Assembly (NCBI RefSeq): GCF_022968135.1
Contig: NZ_JALJRA010000001.1
Span: forward strand, 124,001-188,000
DNA: 64,000 nucleotides
Direction of reading: 5' to 3'
Source of the DNA: Pseudorhizobium tarimense
GTDB taxonomy: Bacteria; Pseudomonadota; Alphaproteobacteria; Rhizobiales; Rhizobiaceae
Below the pieces are notes generated by a model, which ran no database searches, was not told the origin of the DNA, and worked only from the letters and a program-made list of their open reading frames with translations. This document shows positions 43,109-52,371 of the stretch, piece by piece. Positions within the stretch are counted from its first letter, which is position 1, and every line of letters starts with the position of its first letter. The translations under genes were made by a program, and so were the position numbers.

Positions 43109-43309
43109 ATGCTGCCGCTACAGATAATCTTGAAGCTATTTTACTGGCTCGCTTCCCCCGACCAGCCGCCGTTCGATACTGATGATCCCTTCCGACACCC
43201 ACACATCGCCCGGATGTCGGCGCGGCAGCTTGCCGACCTGCCGATGTCCCGCCCGGAGCGGAAGCCTAACGATGCCAAGGATAAGCCACCGCTCAAACGC
43301 TGCGCCTGA
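43109..43309 (+). CDS. Small hypothetical protein (66 aa)
   Basis: The product begins MLPLQIILKLFYWLASPDQP with a short hydrophobic stretch, then a polar tail including HPHIARMSARQLADLPMSR. That part recalls the MSxRELxDLGL pattern of DUF1127 proteins, though weakly. ATG 43109 has GAGG upstream. It is divergent from the LysR gene and might be its target. Family not recognised. Confidence 0.45.
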   Translation: MLPLQIILKLFYWLASPDQPPFDTDDPFRHPHIARMSARQLADLPMSRPERKPNDAKDKPPLKRCA

Positions 43310-43312
43310 GGA

Positions 43313-43945
43313 TCAGGCCGCCGCCGCCTCCTTCTCCGTTTCCAGCGCACGCTGGACCGCCGGGCGCTGGCGCAGACGGCGGTAATGCTCCGCCACTTTC
43401 GGGAAGGCATTGATGTCTACGCCGGCGCCACCCAGCCAGTCTGCCATGGTGAATAGGTAGCAATCCGCAACGGAATAGTTTTCGCCGAGCACGTAGGGGC
43501 CTTCGAAGAGGTCGTTCTCGATGACGGCGAAAGAGTCCCCCATGTTGCGGGGCATCTTCGCCGCCATGTCCTCCAGCGATTCCGGCTTCTCCGCCCAGCG
43601 ATAGCCGCGGCGCTTGTGGGCGTAGGCGACGTGGACCGTAGAGGCGATGTAGCTGTTGAAGCCCTGCATGCGGGCGAACTCGAAGGCATCGTCCAGCGGC
43701 GCAAGCTTTGCCTCCGGCGCGGCCTGGGCAATGAAGGCGAGAATGGCGGGGCTTTCGATCAGCGTGCCCTTGTCCGTCACCAGTGCCGGGACGCGGCCAT
43801 TCGGGTTGTGCTTCAGGTAATCCGGCGAGCGCTGCTCATCCTTGGCGAAGTTCACCCGACGCAACTGATAGGGCAGCCCGGATTCCGCGAGCGCAATGTG
43901 GCTCGCCAGCGAGCAGGCGTTTGGTGAAAAGAACAGCGTGAACAT
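43313..43945 (-). CDS. Glutathione S-transferase family protein
   Basis: A 210-residue GST of the beta class type: FSPNACSLASHIALAESGLPYQL (with the class's active-site Cys), NPNGRVPALVTDKGTLIESPAILAFIA for glutathione binding, and a C-terminal domain with YSVADCYLFTMADWL. ATG 43945 is supported by GGAGGTCGCTG. Not part of an evident operon. Likely role is detoxification or glutathione-linked redox; the substrate is unknown. Confidence 0.92.
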   Translation of the reverse strand: MFTLFFSPNACSLASHIALAESGLPYQLRRVNFAKDEQRSPDYLKHNPNGRVPALVTDKGTLIESPAILAFIAQAAPEAKLAPLDDAFEFARMQGFNSYIASTVHVAYAHKRRGYRWAEKPESLEDMAAKMPRNMGDSFAVIENDLFEGPYVLGENYSVADCYLFTMADWLGGAGVDINAFPKVAEHYRRLRQRPAVQRALETEKEAAAA

Positions 43946-44017
43946 CAGCGACCTCCATCCGGGTGACGGAGGTCATCTGTCGTCCTCGGCGGCAGGTTCA
44001 AGTGGCCGGCAGCCGGA

Positions 44018-45025
44018 TCAGCTGAAGAGCGCGTCCGTCACGCGAACCTTACCCACCTCGATGCCGTTCCAGTTCTTCAGCGAATGGTTCGCCATAGCCA
44101 TCAGCTGGGCGTGGGTATCACCGTCCTTGTCGAAATAGCGGGCGATGAGGGCGAAGATCATGGATTCGGCCGCGCGCGTCGTGCCGTCCTCACATTTCAC
44201 CGCCATAGCGACGCCCTGCTCCGGCAGAGCCGCAATGAAGACGCCTTCGGCACCCGTCTTGGCGAAGATCTTTCCGGGCGCCACCTGCATCAGCTTCGTG
44301 CAGGCGCGGTTGGTGCCGGCGACATAGAAGGGCACCGCCATGCACGCCTCCATCAGCCGCCGCGATGCCTTTGCCCGCAGCGGCTCCAGCCCCTGCCCCG
44401 TCACCATCTTGGCAAAGCCGTGCGCAAGCCCGCGAAGCGGGATCGCGTAGCTCGGGATCGAGCAGCCGTCGATGCCGCAGTTGTCGTGGCCCAAGGTCGC
44501 GCCGGTCAGGCTTTCCATCGTGGCGCGAATATCGGCCTGCAGCGGATGATCGTAATCGACATAGCCTTCAACCTCATAGCCCAAATGGGCGCAGGTGCAG
44601 ACGAAGCCGGAATGCTTGCCCGAGCAGTTGTTGTGCAGGGCGTTCGGCTTTTCCAGCGTGCGCGCCTGGTGGATCAAGGTCCTCTGGTCGCTCGACCAGT
44701 GGGAACCGCATTCGAGTGCGGAGGCATCGCGGCCGACCCGCTCCAGCATGGAGGCGGCGAGCGCCACATGCGCATCTTCGCCCGAATGCGAGGCGCAGGC
44801 GATTGCCAGTTCCTTATCACCAAAGCCATAGGCGTCTGCCGCGCCACTCTCCACCAGCGGCAGCGCCTGCATGGCCTTACAGGCCGAGCGGGGGAAGACG
44901 CCGGCATCCGGATCACCGAAGGAGAAGAGAGACTTGCCGTCGCCGTCGAGGACAATCCCCAAGCCGCGATGGCGGCTTTCCACGATGTTGCCACGGGTGA
45001 CTTCGACGGTAACGGGGTTTTGCAT
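44018..45025 (-). CDS. L-asparaginase, Rhizobium etli AnsA type (class 3)
   Basis: A 335-residue asparaginase of the R. etli type, which hydrolyses L-asparagine to aspartate and ammonia and is unrelated to the E. coli enzymes. The serine-lysine site SxxK is seen as PRSACKAM (S47, K50), the second Ser in ASHSGEDAHV, and the zinc-binding Cys region in NNCSGKHSGFVCTCAHLG with LGHDNCGIDGC. No signal peptide; cytoplasmic. ATG 45025 begins MQNPVTVEVTRGNIVES. It is divergent from a DUF3750 gene. Confidence 0.92.
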   Translation of the reverse strand: MQNPVTVEVTRGNIVESRHRGLGIVLDGDGKSLFSFGDPDAGVFPRSACKAMQALPLVESGAADAYGFGDKELAIACASHSGEDAHVALAASMLERVGRDASALECGSHWSSDQRTLIHQARTLEKPNALHNNCSGKHSGFVCTCAHLGYEVEGYVDYDHPLQADIRATMESLTGATLGHDNCGIDGCSIPSYAIPLRGLAHGFAKMVTGQGLEPLRAKASRRLMEACMAVPFYVAGTNRACTKLMQVAPGKIFAKTGAEGVFIAALPEQGVAMAVKCEDGTTRAAESMIFALIARYFDKDGDTHAQLMAMANHSLKNWNGIEVGKVRVTDALFS

Positions 45026-45097
45026 TGGCTTGCCCTGGATTTGCTGACTTCAATCGCTCATAGCCGACCGGTACGTGACTTGCACAGGGTCTATCGC

Positions 45098-45835
45098 ATG
45101 AAATCGTTGAAGCGGCTGCTTCTGGTGATCTTCGTGGTCTATCTTCTGCCGACCTTCGCTTCGGCTGGATGGTGGGCGATCCAGGACCGGCCGGGACGCT
45201 GGAGCGAGGCGCTCTGGTCGTCGGCGCATGTCCTGCCCCCAGCGAGCGAGAGTGAAGAGGCCGCAATCTACGTCTTCTCAGCCACCACCGGCGGCATGAA
45301 GGGCGCTGTTTCAAGCCATGCCTGGATCGTTACGAAGGAAAAGGGTGCCGCTAGCTATACGCGCTACGACAAGGTTGGTTGGGGCTCACCGATCCGTCGC
45401 AACCACCGGCCGGCGGACGCCTACTGGTACTCGAACCCGCCGCAGTTGGTGACCGCCGTCACTGGCACGGCGGCGGAACTGCTGATACCGAAGGTGGAAG
45501 GGGCGATCGCGGACTACCCCTACGCGCAGCCGGGCAGCTACAAGATCTTCCCCGGGCCGAATTCCAACACCTTCGTAGCGCATGTGCTGCGGACGGTTCC
45601 GGAGTTGGGCGTGGTCCTGCCGCCCCATGCCGTGGGCCGGGACTATCTGCCGGACGGCGATTTCGTCCTTCTGGATGCCGACGGGCGCGACCTGCATGTG
45701 ACGCTGCGCGGACTGCTCGGCTTCTCAGCCGGCGTGCGCAGCGGCATTGAGGTTCATTTCCTTGGACTGGTGGCGGGGCTAGACCTCGCCGAGCCGGGCA
45801 TCAAGGTGCCGGCGCTTGGGCGGATCGGCATCTAG
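45098..45835 (+). CDS. DUF3750 family membrane-anchored protein
   Basis: A 245-residue protein with an N-terminal hydrophobic helix (LKRLLLVIFVVYLLPTFASAGWW) and a periplasmic domain of the DUF3750 family (AVSSHAWIVTKEKGAASYTRYD, then GPNSNTFVAHVLRTVPEL). The Asn/Cys-less core NSNTF recalls NlpC-like folds, but no catalytic claim is possible. ATG 45098 is chosen to keep the membrane helix near the start; the frame is open upstream only as antisense of the asparaginase. Confidence 0.85.
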   Translation: MKSLKRLLLVIFVVYLLPTFASAGWWAIQDRPGRWSEALWSSAHVLPPASESEEAAIYVFSATTGGMKGAVSSHAWIVTKEKGAASYTRYDKVGWGSPIRRNHRPADAYWYSNPPQLVTAVTGTAAELLIPKVEGAIADYPYAQPGSYKIFPGPNSNTFVAHVLRTVPELGVVLPPHAVGRDYLPDGDFVLLDADGRDLHVTLRGLLGFSAGVRSGIEVHFLGLVAGLDLAEPGIKVPALGRIGI

Positions 45836-45861
45836 GAGAGCGGTCTTCCAGAAATGCAAAA

Positions 45862-45880
45862 CGCCCGCTTTTGGCGGGCG
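45862..45880 (-). terminator. Terminator after the DUF1127 gene
   Basis: CGCCCGC/GCGGGCG with a short loop; on the minus strand it is followed by GTTTTGCATTT. It serves the DUF1127 gene and may also slow the converging DUF3750 transcript. Confidence 0.75.
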
Positions 45881-45906
45881 CTCACATGGACTAGGTCTCG
45901 ACCAGC

Positions 45907-46053
45907 TTAGAAGCCGGCGGCCTGGCGGGCGACGCGATGGATATCGCCGCGTGCAATGCCAAGATCGCTCAGTTCGCGCGGGGTCATGCGGCCCAGCTCG
46001 TTGACAGTCTGACGGTATCTGCGCCAGTTGCTGAAAGTGCGTGCTACGTTCAT
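45907..46053 (-). CDS. DUF1127 small protein
   Basis: A 48-residue DUF1127 (YjiS-like) protein: FSNWRRYRQTVNELGRMTPRELSDLGIARGDIHRVA, basic and Arg-rich. Short DUF1127 proteins in alphaproteobacteria have been linked to RNA turnover and phosphate or stress growth. A very strong ribosome site (GGAAAGGGGG) lies before ATG 46053, which excludes the longer upstream frame. A terminator follows at once, so it is a stand-alone gene, probably highly expressed. Confidence 0.9.
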   Translation of the reverse strand: MNVARTFSNWRRYRQTVNELGRMTPRELSDLGIARGDIHRVARQAAGF

Positions 46054-46546
46054 GATGATCCCCCTTTCCGTGGGTTTTCGAAGCTTTGGCGGCCACTCAC
46101 TGGCGCCTTCGTTCGCTTCGATGTCCCTTAGATAAGCAGAGGCGCTTCCGGTTAGAAGCGCCCAATAAACAGGCCACCCATGCATGAGATGCATAGGGCT
46201 GGTCTCAAGTCATCTACGAAAAGGTGGGAACGAAAAAGGGCCGCACCAGGCGACCCTTCTCGTGAATTTGGTCCGTTCAACGAACCCGGATGCTTCAAGC
46301 GTCCGAAGGAAAATGTGTTCAGGCCGAGGGCTGCCCCGTCATGACCATCACCTTTCCAAAGTCCGAAACGCAGACCGAAATCTCACTCGACATTGGATCA
46401 CCTTCCTTTCATTACGTTGACGATGATCAAAAGGTAGGTGCTCCGTCCGGAGCATGCAAGGCACGTTCTGTGACAACTTTTGAATGTAAGTGAGTTGCGG
46501 TGTCATCCGAACTGCTTAGCATTCGCCTGCCGGTTATTGATTCCCC
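46054..46546. other. 493-base region without a confident gene
   Basis: Holds the DUF1127 promoter/leader at its left. On the plus strand a 50-codon frame from ATG 46338 (MTITFPKSETQTEISLDIGS ...) has a weak GAGGGC site and protein-like composition but no known family. A weak AAGGG/CCCTT inverted repeat occurs at 46237-46258. Nothing else is supported. Confidence 0.4.
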
Positions 46547-47548
46547 TCACCGCAGATCAAGCACGATCTTGCCGATATGACTGCTCGTTTCCATCAGCCG
46601 ATGCGCCTCCACCACCTGATCGAACGGCATAACCGAATGGATGACCGGCGCCACTGCCCCGTTCGCGAGAAGCGGCCAGACCTGGTCCCGCAGCTCGTCG
46701 CGGATCGCCCGCTTCTCCTCCGCCGTGCGGGGGCGCATCGTTGAACCGGTCACCGCCAGTCGCTTGACCATGATCGGCGAGAGGTTGACCTTTTCGGCAA
46801 CGGCGCCGCCGAGGAAAGCGATGATGGAAAGGCAGCCGTCCTTTGCGAGCGCGCTGAGGTTCTGCTCGAAATAGCTGGCGCCGATCATGTCGAGGATGAC
46901 GTCGACGCCTTTGCCCTGCGTTTCTGCCTTCACCACCTCCACGAAGTCTTCCTCGCGGTAGTTGATGGCACGCTTGGCGCCGAGCTTGCGGCATGCGTCG
47001 CATTTTTCGGCCGAACCGGCCGTAGTGTAGACGTCGGCGCCGAAGGCCTTGGCAAGCTGGATCGCGGTCGTGCCGATACCGCTCGATCCGCCATGGATCA
47101 GAACGGTCTCGCCTTCGGTCAGGCCGGCCATCTGGAAGAGGTTTGCCCAGACGGTGAAGAAGGTTTCCGGCAGAGCCGCGGCCTTGACGGCATCGTAGCC
47201 CTCAGGGAACGGCAGCGCTTGTCCCTCTGGCAGGGCGCAGTATTCGGCATAGCCGCCGCCGTTTGCGAGGCCGCAGACCTTGTCGCCGATGGTAAAGCGG
47301 CTCACACCCTCGCCGAGCGCAACGACCGTTCCGGCGACCTCAAGCCCGAGGATGGGGCTGGCATCCTTCGGCGGCGGATAGTTGCCGCTTCGCTGCGCCA
47401 CGTCTGGACGATTGACGCCGGCTGCCTCCACCTTGACGATGATCTCCCCTGGGCGAAGCTGTGGTACCGGGCCCGTCGCCAGTTGCATGACCTCCGGCCC
47501 GCCAAAGCTTTGCAAGTCAACGTGGCGCATCTGTTGGGGAAGTGGCAT
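46547..47548 (-). CDS. NAD(P)H quinone oxidoreductase (zinc-less MDR, PIG3-like)
   Basis: A 333-residue medium-chain dehydrogenase/reductase without zinc ligands. The N-terminal GroES-like domain has [20 protein letters not shown] and [21 protein letters not shown]; the Rossmann part has [39 protein letters not shown] nucleotide binding (AxxGxxG as GGSSGIG). It matches the TP53I3/PIG3 quinone reductase group. ATG 47548 follows GAGGAG. Stands alone. Confidence 0.92.
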   Translation of the reverse strand: MPLPQQMRHVDLQSFGGPEVMQLATGPVPQLRPGEIIVKVEAAGVNRPDVAQRSGNYPPPKDASPILGLEVAGTVVALGEGVSRFTIGDKVCGLANGGGYAEYCALPEGQALPFPEGYDAVKAAALPETFFTVWANLFQMAGLTEGETVLIHGGSSGIGTTAIQLAKAFGADVYTTAGSAEKCDACRKLGAKRAINYREEDFVEVVKAETQGKGVDVILDMIGASYFEQNLSALAKDGCLSIIAFLGGAVAEKVNLSPIMVKRLAVTGSTMRPRTAEEKRAIRDELRDQVWPLLANGAVAPVIHSVMPFDQVVEAHRLMETSSHIGKIVLDLR

Positions 47549-47626
47549 GGCAGTCTCCTCGTGGTGGCGGAGAAGGAGACTTAGGACGGGGCCTCGCCGC
47601 TGAAAAGATGAGGCGCCGTTTCGGTG

Positions 47627-49432
47627 TCATTTTGTCTCGCCGAAGGTGGCGAAGACGAGGCCGGATGCCGCCTCCTTGGCCTGCGCCTTCACCGCCGCAA
47701 TACTGCTTGCAATGCGGTTCGCATCGTCGAGCAGCAGGCCCTTGGGAAGCTCCATCACCCCGATCGAGCAGCGTAACAGGGGGAAATCGCGTTCAAGCCC
47801 TTGGCGATCACGACCCTTGATGCGGCCGGCCTCCCGCTCTTCGGGCGAATAGAGGGCGATCACATCGTCGTGGAAGTCGCTCAGCAGGCGTTCCAGGATT
47901 TCGGTCAGTTCGTCCCGGGTCCAGTCATGCACGCCGATAAAGAAGTCGTCGCCGCCCACATGGCCGAGGAAGAGGTCGTCGGAGAAGAAATAGCGGCGGA
48001 GCAGCGCGGAGAAGAGCGAGATGGCATGATCGCCGACGTGGAAGCCGTAATGGTCGTTGAACGGCTTGAAGTGGTCGAAGTCGCAGTAGCAAAAAAAGCG
48101 GGTGTCGTCCTCGTTGCGCCCGGCTTCCTGCATGAAGTCGCTGATCGCGCGATTGCCCGGCAGCCCCGTCAGCGGGTTCTGGTCCTGGGCGATCTTCAAC
48201 TGCTTTTCGCTGATGACCTTGATGAGCGAGGCTGCGGACACGACGCCCGCATAGCGCATGTTCTCCGTCAGGATGACGCAGGTGCTGTTGTCCATGCTGG
48301 CAAACAGGCTCATCAGTTCCTCGGCATCGGCATCAAGGCCGATGATGGGCGCCATGTCGACGAAATGCGAGATCGTCCGCTCATAGACCTTGTTCTTCAG
48401 CAGGTCGCGGCCAAAGGGCTGATAGATGTATTCCTTCAGGTGGTATTCGTTGATGACGCCGCGCGGCTCGCCATTCGCGTTGAGGACCGGGAAGAAGGCC
48501 TGGCGCGGATTGCGCCGGAAGAGTTCGAAGACGGTGTCGATACTCTGGTGCTCGAAGACGGTTGGCAGGTTCTCGATCTGCTTGCGGATGAGGATCTCGT
48601 CCAGCGACTGGCTGGAGCGTCGGACCCGGCCGATTTCGGCCAGATGCGGGAAGGCCGGCTGCAACTCGTTGAGAAACGTGGTTGGCCGAGCGATCAGGTA
48701 GCCCTGCACGAGATCGACGCCGTATTCGCGGCAGGCCAGAAGCTCCGCCTCTGTCTCGATCCCTTCGGCAATCACACGGATGCCAAGCACATGGGCGATG
48801 TGAACGATGTTCTTCACCAGGTGGCGCTTGCGCGGGCTCTGGTCCATCTCGGCAACAAAGTGCCGGTCGATCTTGAGATAGTCGACCTGATAATCACAGA
48901 GGAGCTTCATCTCGCCGTGCCCGACGCCGAAGTCGTCGATCGCGAGCTTGAAACCTGCCTTGCGCAGCTTGCCGACGAGCGCCGCAAACTCAGGCACGCC
49001 AGTATTATCGAAGCGTTCGGAGAGCTCGAAGCAGACGGACGACGGCGGGATGCCCGTCTTGCGCAGATGCTGGACGAGGCGCTCGATGATATAGTCGCCA
49101 TCCTTGATCAGCCGGACGTCTAGATTAAGGAAAAGTGTGGTCGAGGCGAAGTCAGGGAGCGTCGCGAACTTGGCGAGCGAACGGCCTGCCAACATCTGTT
49201 CGAGCGCCAGCAGCTGCCCCGCCTCCGCCGCCTGGTCCAGCAGTTCCAGCGGAGAGGAAAAGCCGATGCGGTCGAACCCGCGCATAAGGGTTTCGTAGCC
49301 GAAGACGGTCCCTGTCGAGACCTCGACGATGGGCTGGAAGGCGCTTTCCAGGACCAGCTTCGAGAGCGTGAGCAGCTGATCTCCCGCATAACGCCTGAGG
49401 ATGGCAGGCTCGATCAGCGAGGCCGAACTCAT
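47627..49432 (-). CDS. EAL-CBS-GGDEF c-di-GMP protein
   Basis: A 601-residue cytosolic protein with domains in the order EAL (~25-260), CBS pair (~290-410) and GGDEF (~430-590). EAL catalytic residues appear present: YETLMRG (E of the EAL motif, here ETL), LNLD, FELSER, AIDDFGVG, LKIDR and AEGIE. The GGDEF motif is degenerate as HVGGDDFFIGVHD. It is therefore more likely a phosphodiesterase with a GTP-sensing or weak cyclase domain. The order EAL before GGDEF is uncommon. ATG 49432 opens the protein. Confidence 0.9.
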   Translation of the reverse strand: MSSASLIEPAILRRYAGDQLLTLSKLVLESAFQPIVEVSTGTVFGYETLMRGFDRIGFSSPLELLDQAAEAGQLLALEQMLAGRSLAKFATLPDFASTTLFLNLDVRLIKDGDYIIERLVQHLRKTGIPPSSVCFELSERFDNTGVPEFAALVGKLRKAGFKLAIDDFGVGHGEMKLLCDYQVDYLKIDRHFVAEMDQSPRKRHLVKNIVHIAHVLGIRVIAEGIETEAELLACREYGVDLVQGYLIARPTTFLNELQPAFPHLAEIGRVRRSSQSLDEILIRKQIENLPTVFEHQSIDTVFELFRRNPRQAFFPVLNANGEPRGVINEYHLKEYIYQPFGRDLLKNKVYERTISHFVDMAPIIGLDADAEELMSLFASMDNSTCVILTENMRYAGVVSAASLIKVISEKQLKIAQDQNPLTGLPGNRAISDFMQEAGRNEDDTRFFCYCDFDHFKPFNDHYGFHVGDHAISLFSALLRRYFFSDDLFLGHVGGDDFFIGVHDWTRDELTEILERLLSDFHDDVIALYSPEEREAGRIKGRDRQGLERDFPLLRCSIGVMELPKGLLLDDANRIASSIAAVKAQAKEAASGLVFATFGETK

Positions 49433-49555
49433 GACTTACTCCATACGCGCAATCACTTAAAAACACGCGCGGAGCCTTGCCGGAATCCGTCAACAATCCC
49501 TTTCCCGAAGATGAAGGTTATATGAAGATTGGACGACAGGTGGCGCGGCTGCGGA

Positions 49556-50104
49556 TCAGCCGCGGGCCGCCATGGCAACGGCGATCATCGCCCATCCCTG
49601 TAGCGTCAGATCAACGGCAAGGAAGAGTCCAAGGATCCATAGGCTGTTCACGGGCCAGCCGATCGCGATGATGACGCCGGCAATGATGGTGACGATGCCG
49701 CCGAAGATCACCCAGCCGGAGCCGCGCATCGGCCGCATCCGGAAGCCCACCCAGGTGCGGACGGCGCCGGCAATCACCAAGGCTACCGCCATGAACAGCG
49801 TCAGGATGACGGCTGTCAGCGCCGGGTTCCAGAACGCCAGGATGCCGGCGATCGTATAGAGCAAGCCGCTCAATCCCCAGTAGATCGCCTCGCTCCAGCC
49901 CTTGACCTGAAAGGCGTGGACGAGCTGGAAGGCGCCGCCGGCGAACATCATCGCGCCGATGTAGAAGACGGAGGCGACAGTGGCGAGGAAGAGGTTGAGG
50001 AAGGCGACGATGCCGAAGACCAACATCAGGATGCCGAGGGTCAGGAACCACCCCCACTTGCCTCTGACATGCTCTGCATGCGGTGTTTGCATTCCAAAAG
50101 CCAT
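49556..50104 (-). CDS. HdeD-like membrane protein (DUF308)
   Basis: A 182-residue membrane protein with six helices forming the DUF308 repeat: GWFLTLGILMLVFGIVAFLN, GLSGLLYTIAGILAFWNP, GWVIFGGIVTIIAGVIIA. E. coli HdeD supports acid resistance; the role here is unknown but stress related in other bacteria. ATG 50104 is chosen for AAAGGAG ten bases upstream; an in-frame ATG closer to the ribosome site would leave no spacing. Divergent from betI. Confidence 0.88.
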   Translation of the reverse strand: MAFGMQTPHAEHVRGKWGWFLTLGILMLVFGIVAFLNLFLATVASVFYIGAMMFAGGAFQLVHAFQVKGWSEAIYWGLSGLLYTIAGILAFWNPALTAVILTLFMAVALVIAGAVRTWVGFRMRPMRGSGWVIFGGIVTIIAGVIIAIGWPVNSLWILGLFLAVDLTLQGWAMIAVAMAARG

Positions 50105-50204
50105 GACACGCATCTCCTTTTGGATCGATGTCAGCAACCATAAGCAAGACAACTGGAGGATCATTGCGCGAAATCAACATGGCCGCGCTCCCTCAGGTTT
50201 GTTA

Positions 50205-50224
50205 TTGATTGATCAGTCAATCAA
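50205..50224. promoter_or_regulatory. BetI operator
   Basis: TTGATTGA and TCAATCAA form 8-bp inverted arms around TCAG, 33 bases before betI. This closely resembles known BetI sites of E. coli and related bacteria (TTGATTGG...TTCAAT), which mediate choline-responsive control. Confidence 0.75.
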
Positions 50225-50256
50225 AGATAGACTTCTGGAAACTGGAGTTCTCAATC

Positions 50257-50895
50257 ATGCCTCGTATCGGAATGGAGCCGCTGCGCCGCAAGGCGCTCGT
50301 CGACGCGACACTGCGAACGATCGGTCAGCAGGGCTCGCTGGACGTGACGATGTCGGAGATCGCGCGTGAAGCTGGCGTCTCGCCAGCCCTGGCACATCAT
50401 TATTTCGGCAGCAAGCAGCAGCTGCTCGTTGCGACAATCCGCAGCCTTCTTGCGCGACTGCGGACCGATGCCGTCGCAGCTTTAGAGAATGTCGAGACGC
50501 CGCGGGAGCGGCTTTCGGCGATTATTCGCGTCTCCTTCCAGGCCGACCAGTTCGCGCCCGAGACCGTGGCTGCCTGGCTTGCCTTCTATGTCGAGGCACA
50601 GCGCTCTGAAGAGGTGCGGCGTCTTCTCATCATCTACGCCCGGCGGTTGCGCTCCAACCTGCTCGACAGCCTGGAGCGCCTCTGCCCGCCGGACGACGCG
50701 GCACGCATCGCGGAGGGCGTCGCGGCGATGATCGACGGGCTCTACATCCGCCAGAGCCTGCGCTCCGCCCCCATCGGCAGTACTGCCTCCGTGACCCTGA
50801 CCGAAGACTATCTCGACCTGCAGCTTCGCCCGTTCCTTCGCCAGGACGAACCGGGCACGCTTGCACCGAACCCAAGTCATCGCCGAGGAGAATGA
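50257..50895 (+). CDS. betI: BetI, choline-responsive TetR repressor
   Basis: A 212-residue TetR-family repressor. HTH at residues ~20-60: [39 protein letters not shown], preceded by RRKALVDAT as in BetI. It represses the bet genes until choline binds. The start ATG 50257 keeps the family N-terminus [11 protein letters not shown]. Its stop overlaps the betB start as ATGA (50892-50895), so translation is coupled. A BetI box lies just upstream, so it is autoregulated. Confidence 0.95.
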   Translation: MPRIGMEPLRRKALVDATLRTIGQQGSLDVTMSEIAREAGVSPALAHHYFGSKQQLLVATIRSLLARLRTDAVAALENVETPRERLSAIIRVSFQADQFAPETVAAWLAFYVEAQRSEEVRRLLIIYARRLRSNLLDSLERLCPPDDAARIAEGVAAMIDGLYIRQSLRSAPIGSTASVTLTEDYLDLQLRPFLRQDEPGTLAPNPSHRRGE

Positions 50896-52361
50896 TCATG
50901 CGCGCGCAACCAAAAGCCAGCCACTTTGTCGATGGCGAATACGTCGAGGACGCAGCCGGCGCCGTGATCGAGAGCATCTATCCGGCGAGTGGAGAGGTCA
51001 TTGCCAAGCTGCATGCAGCGACGTCCGGGATCGTGGAGCGGGCGGTTGCCTCTGCCAAGCGGGCGCAGGGAGAATGGGCGGCGATGAGCCCAACCGCCCG
51101 TGGCCGCGTGTTGAAGCGGGCAGCCGAGATCATGCGCGAGCGCAATCGTGAACTGTCGGAACTGGAAACCCTCGACACCGGTAAGCCGATCCAGGAGACG
51201 ATCGTTGCCGATCCCACCTCCGGGGCCGACAGCCTGGAATTCTTCGGCGGCATTGCGGCCACGGCGCTGAATGGGTCGCACATTCCCCTTGGCGGCGACT
51301 GGGCCTATACGAAGCGCGTGCCGCTCGGTGTCTGTGTCGGCATAGGGGCCTGGAATTATCCGCAGCAGATCTGCTGCTGGAAGGCGGCACCGGCGCTTGC
51401 CGCCGGAAATGCTATGGTGTTCAAGCCGTCGGAAAACACGCCGCTCGGGACGCTGAAGATCGCCGAGATCCTGATCGAGGCGGGCCTGCCAAAGGGCGTG
51501 TTCAACGTCATCCAGGGGGACCGCGACACTGGTCCCATGCTCGTCAACCATCCGGATGTCGCCAAGATTTCGCTTACCGGTTCCGTTCCCACCGGCCGCA
51601 AAGTGGCGGGTGCCGCGGCGGGCCAGATGAAGCACGTGACGATGGAGCTTGGCGGCAAGTCGCCGCTGATCGTCTTCGACGACGCCGATATCGACAGCGC
51701 CATCGGCGGCGCCATGCTCGGCAATTTCTATTCCACCGGGCAGGTCTGCTCCAACGGAACGCGCGTCTTCGTGCAGAAGCGGATCAAGGAGGTGTTCCTG
51801 TCACGGCTCAAGGCCCGGACGGAAAAGATCGTGGTCGGGGACCCGCTTCGGGAGGAAACGCAGATAGGTCCGCTCGTCTCAAGGGCTCAGCACGAGAAGG
51901 TTCTGGCCTATATCGAAAAGGGCAAGGCCGAAGGGGCGAGGCTCATCACCGGCGGCGGCATCCCCAATGATTTTTCCGGTGAGGGTTTCTACGTGCAGCC
52001 GACGGTGTTTGCCGACGTCACCGACGAGATGACAATCGCGCGCGAGGAGATCTTCGGGCCCGTCATGTGCGTGCTCGACTTCGACGACGAGGCGGACGTG
52101 GTCGCGCGCGCCAACGCCACCGAGTTCGGTCTGTCTGGCGGCGTCTTCACCGCGGACCTGACCCGCGCCCACCGCGTAGTGGACCAGATGCAGGCAGGCA
52201 CGCTCTGGATCAACACCTACAACCTTTGCCCGGTCGAGATCCCCTTCGGCGGCTCCAAGCAATCGGGCTTCGGCCGCGAAAACTCGGCGGCGGCGCTGGA
52301 GCACTATACCGAACTGAAGACCGTCTACGTGGCCATGGGCCCGGTTCAATCGCCGTATTGA
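50892..52361 (+). CDS. betB: Betaine aldehyde dehydrogenase
   Basis: A 489-residue NAD+-dependent aldehyde dehydrogenase that makes glycine betaine. Catalytic Glu in [18 protein letters not shown] and Cys in [14 protein letters not shown] are intact, as are the cofactor-site NPLG-like [29 protein letters not shown]. The start overlaps betI; a second ATG two codons on is possible. betA follows after 10 bases. The usual rhizobial choline-sulfatase gene betC between betI and betB is absent. Confidence 0.96.
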   Translation: MIMRAQPKASHFVDGEYVEDAAGAVIESIYPASGEVIAKLHAATSGIVERAVASAKRAQGEWAAMSPTARGRVLKRAAEIMRERNRELSELETLDTGKPIQETIVADPTSGADSLEFFGGIAATALNGSHIPLGGDWAYTKRVPLGVCVGIGAWNYPQQICCWKAAPALAAGNAMVFKPSENTPLGTLKIAEILIEAGLPKGVFNVIQGDRDTGPMLVNHPDVAKISLTGSVPTGRKVAGAAAGQMKHVTMELGGKSPLIVFDDADIDSAIGGAMLGNFYSTGQVCSNGTRVFVQKRIKEVFLSRLKARTEKIVVGDPLREETQIGPLVSRAQHEKVLAYIEKGKAEGARLITGGGIPNDFSGEGFYVQPTVFADVTDEMTIAREEIFGPVMCVLDFDDEADVVARANATEFGLSGGVFTADLTRAHRVVDQMQAGTLWINTYNLCPVEIPFGGSKQSGFGRENSAAALEHYTELKTVYVAMGPVQSPY

Positions 52362-52371
52362 GGAGATCGGG

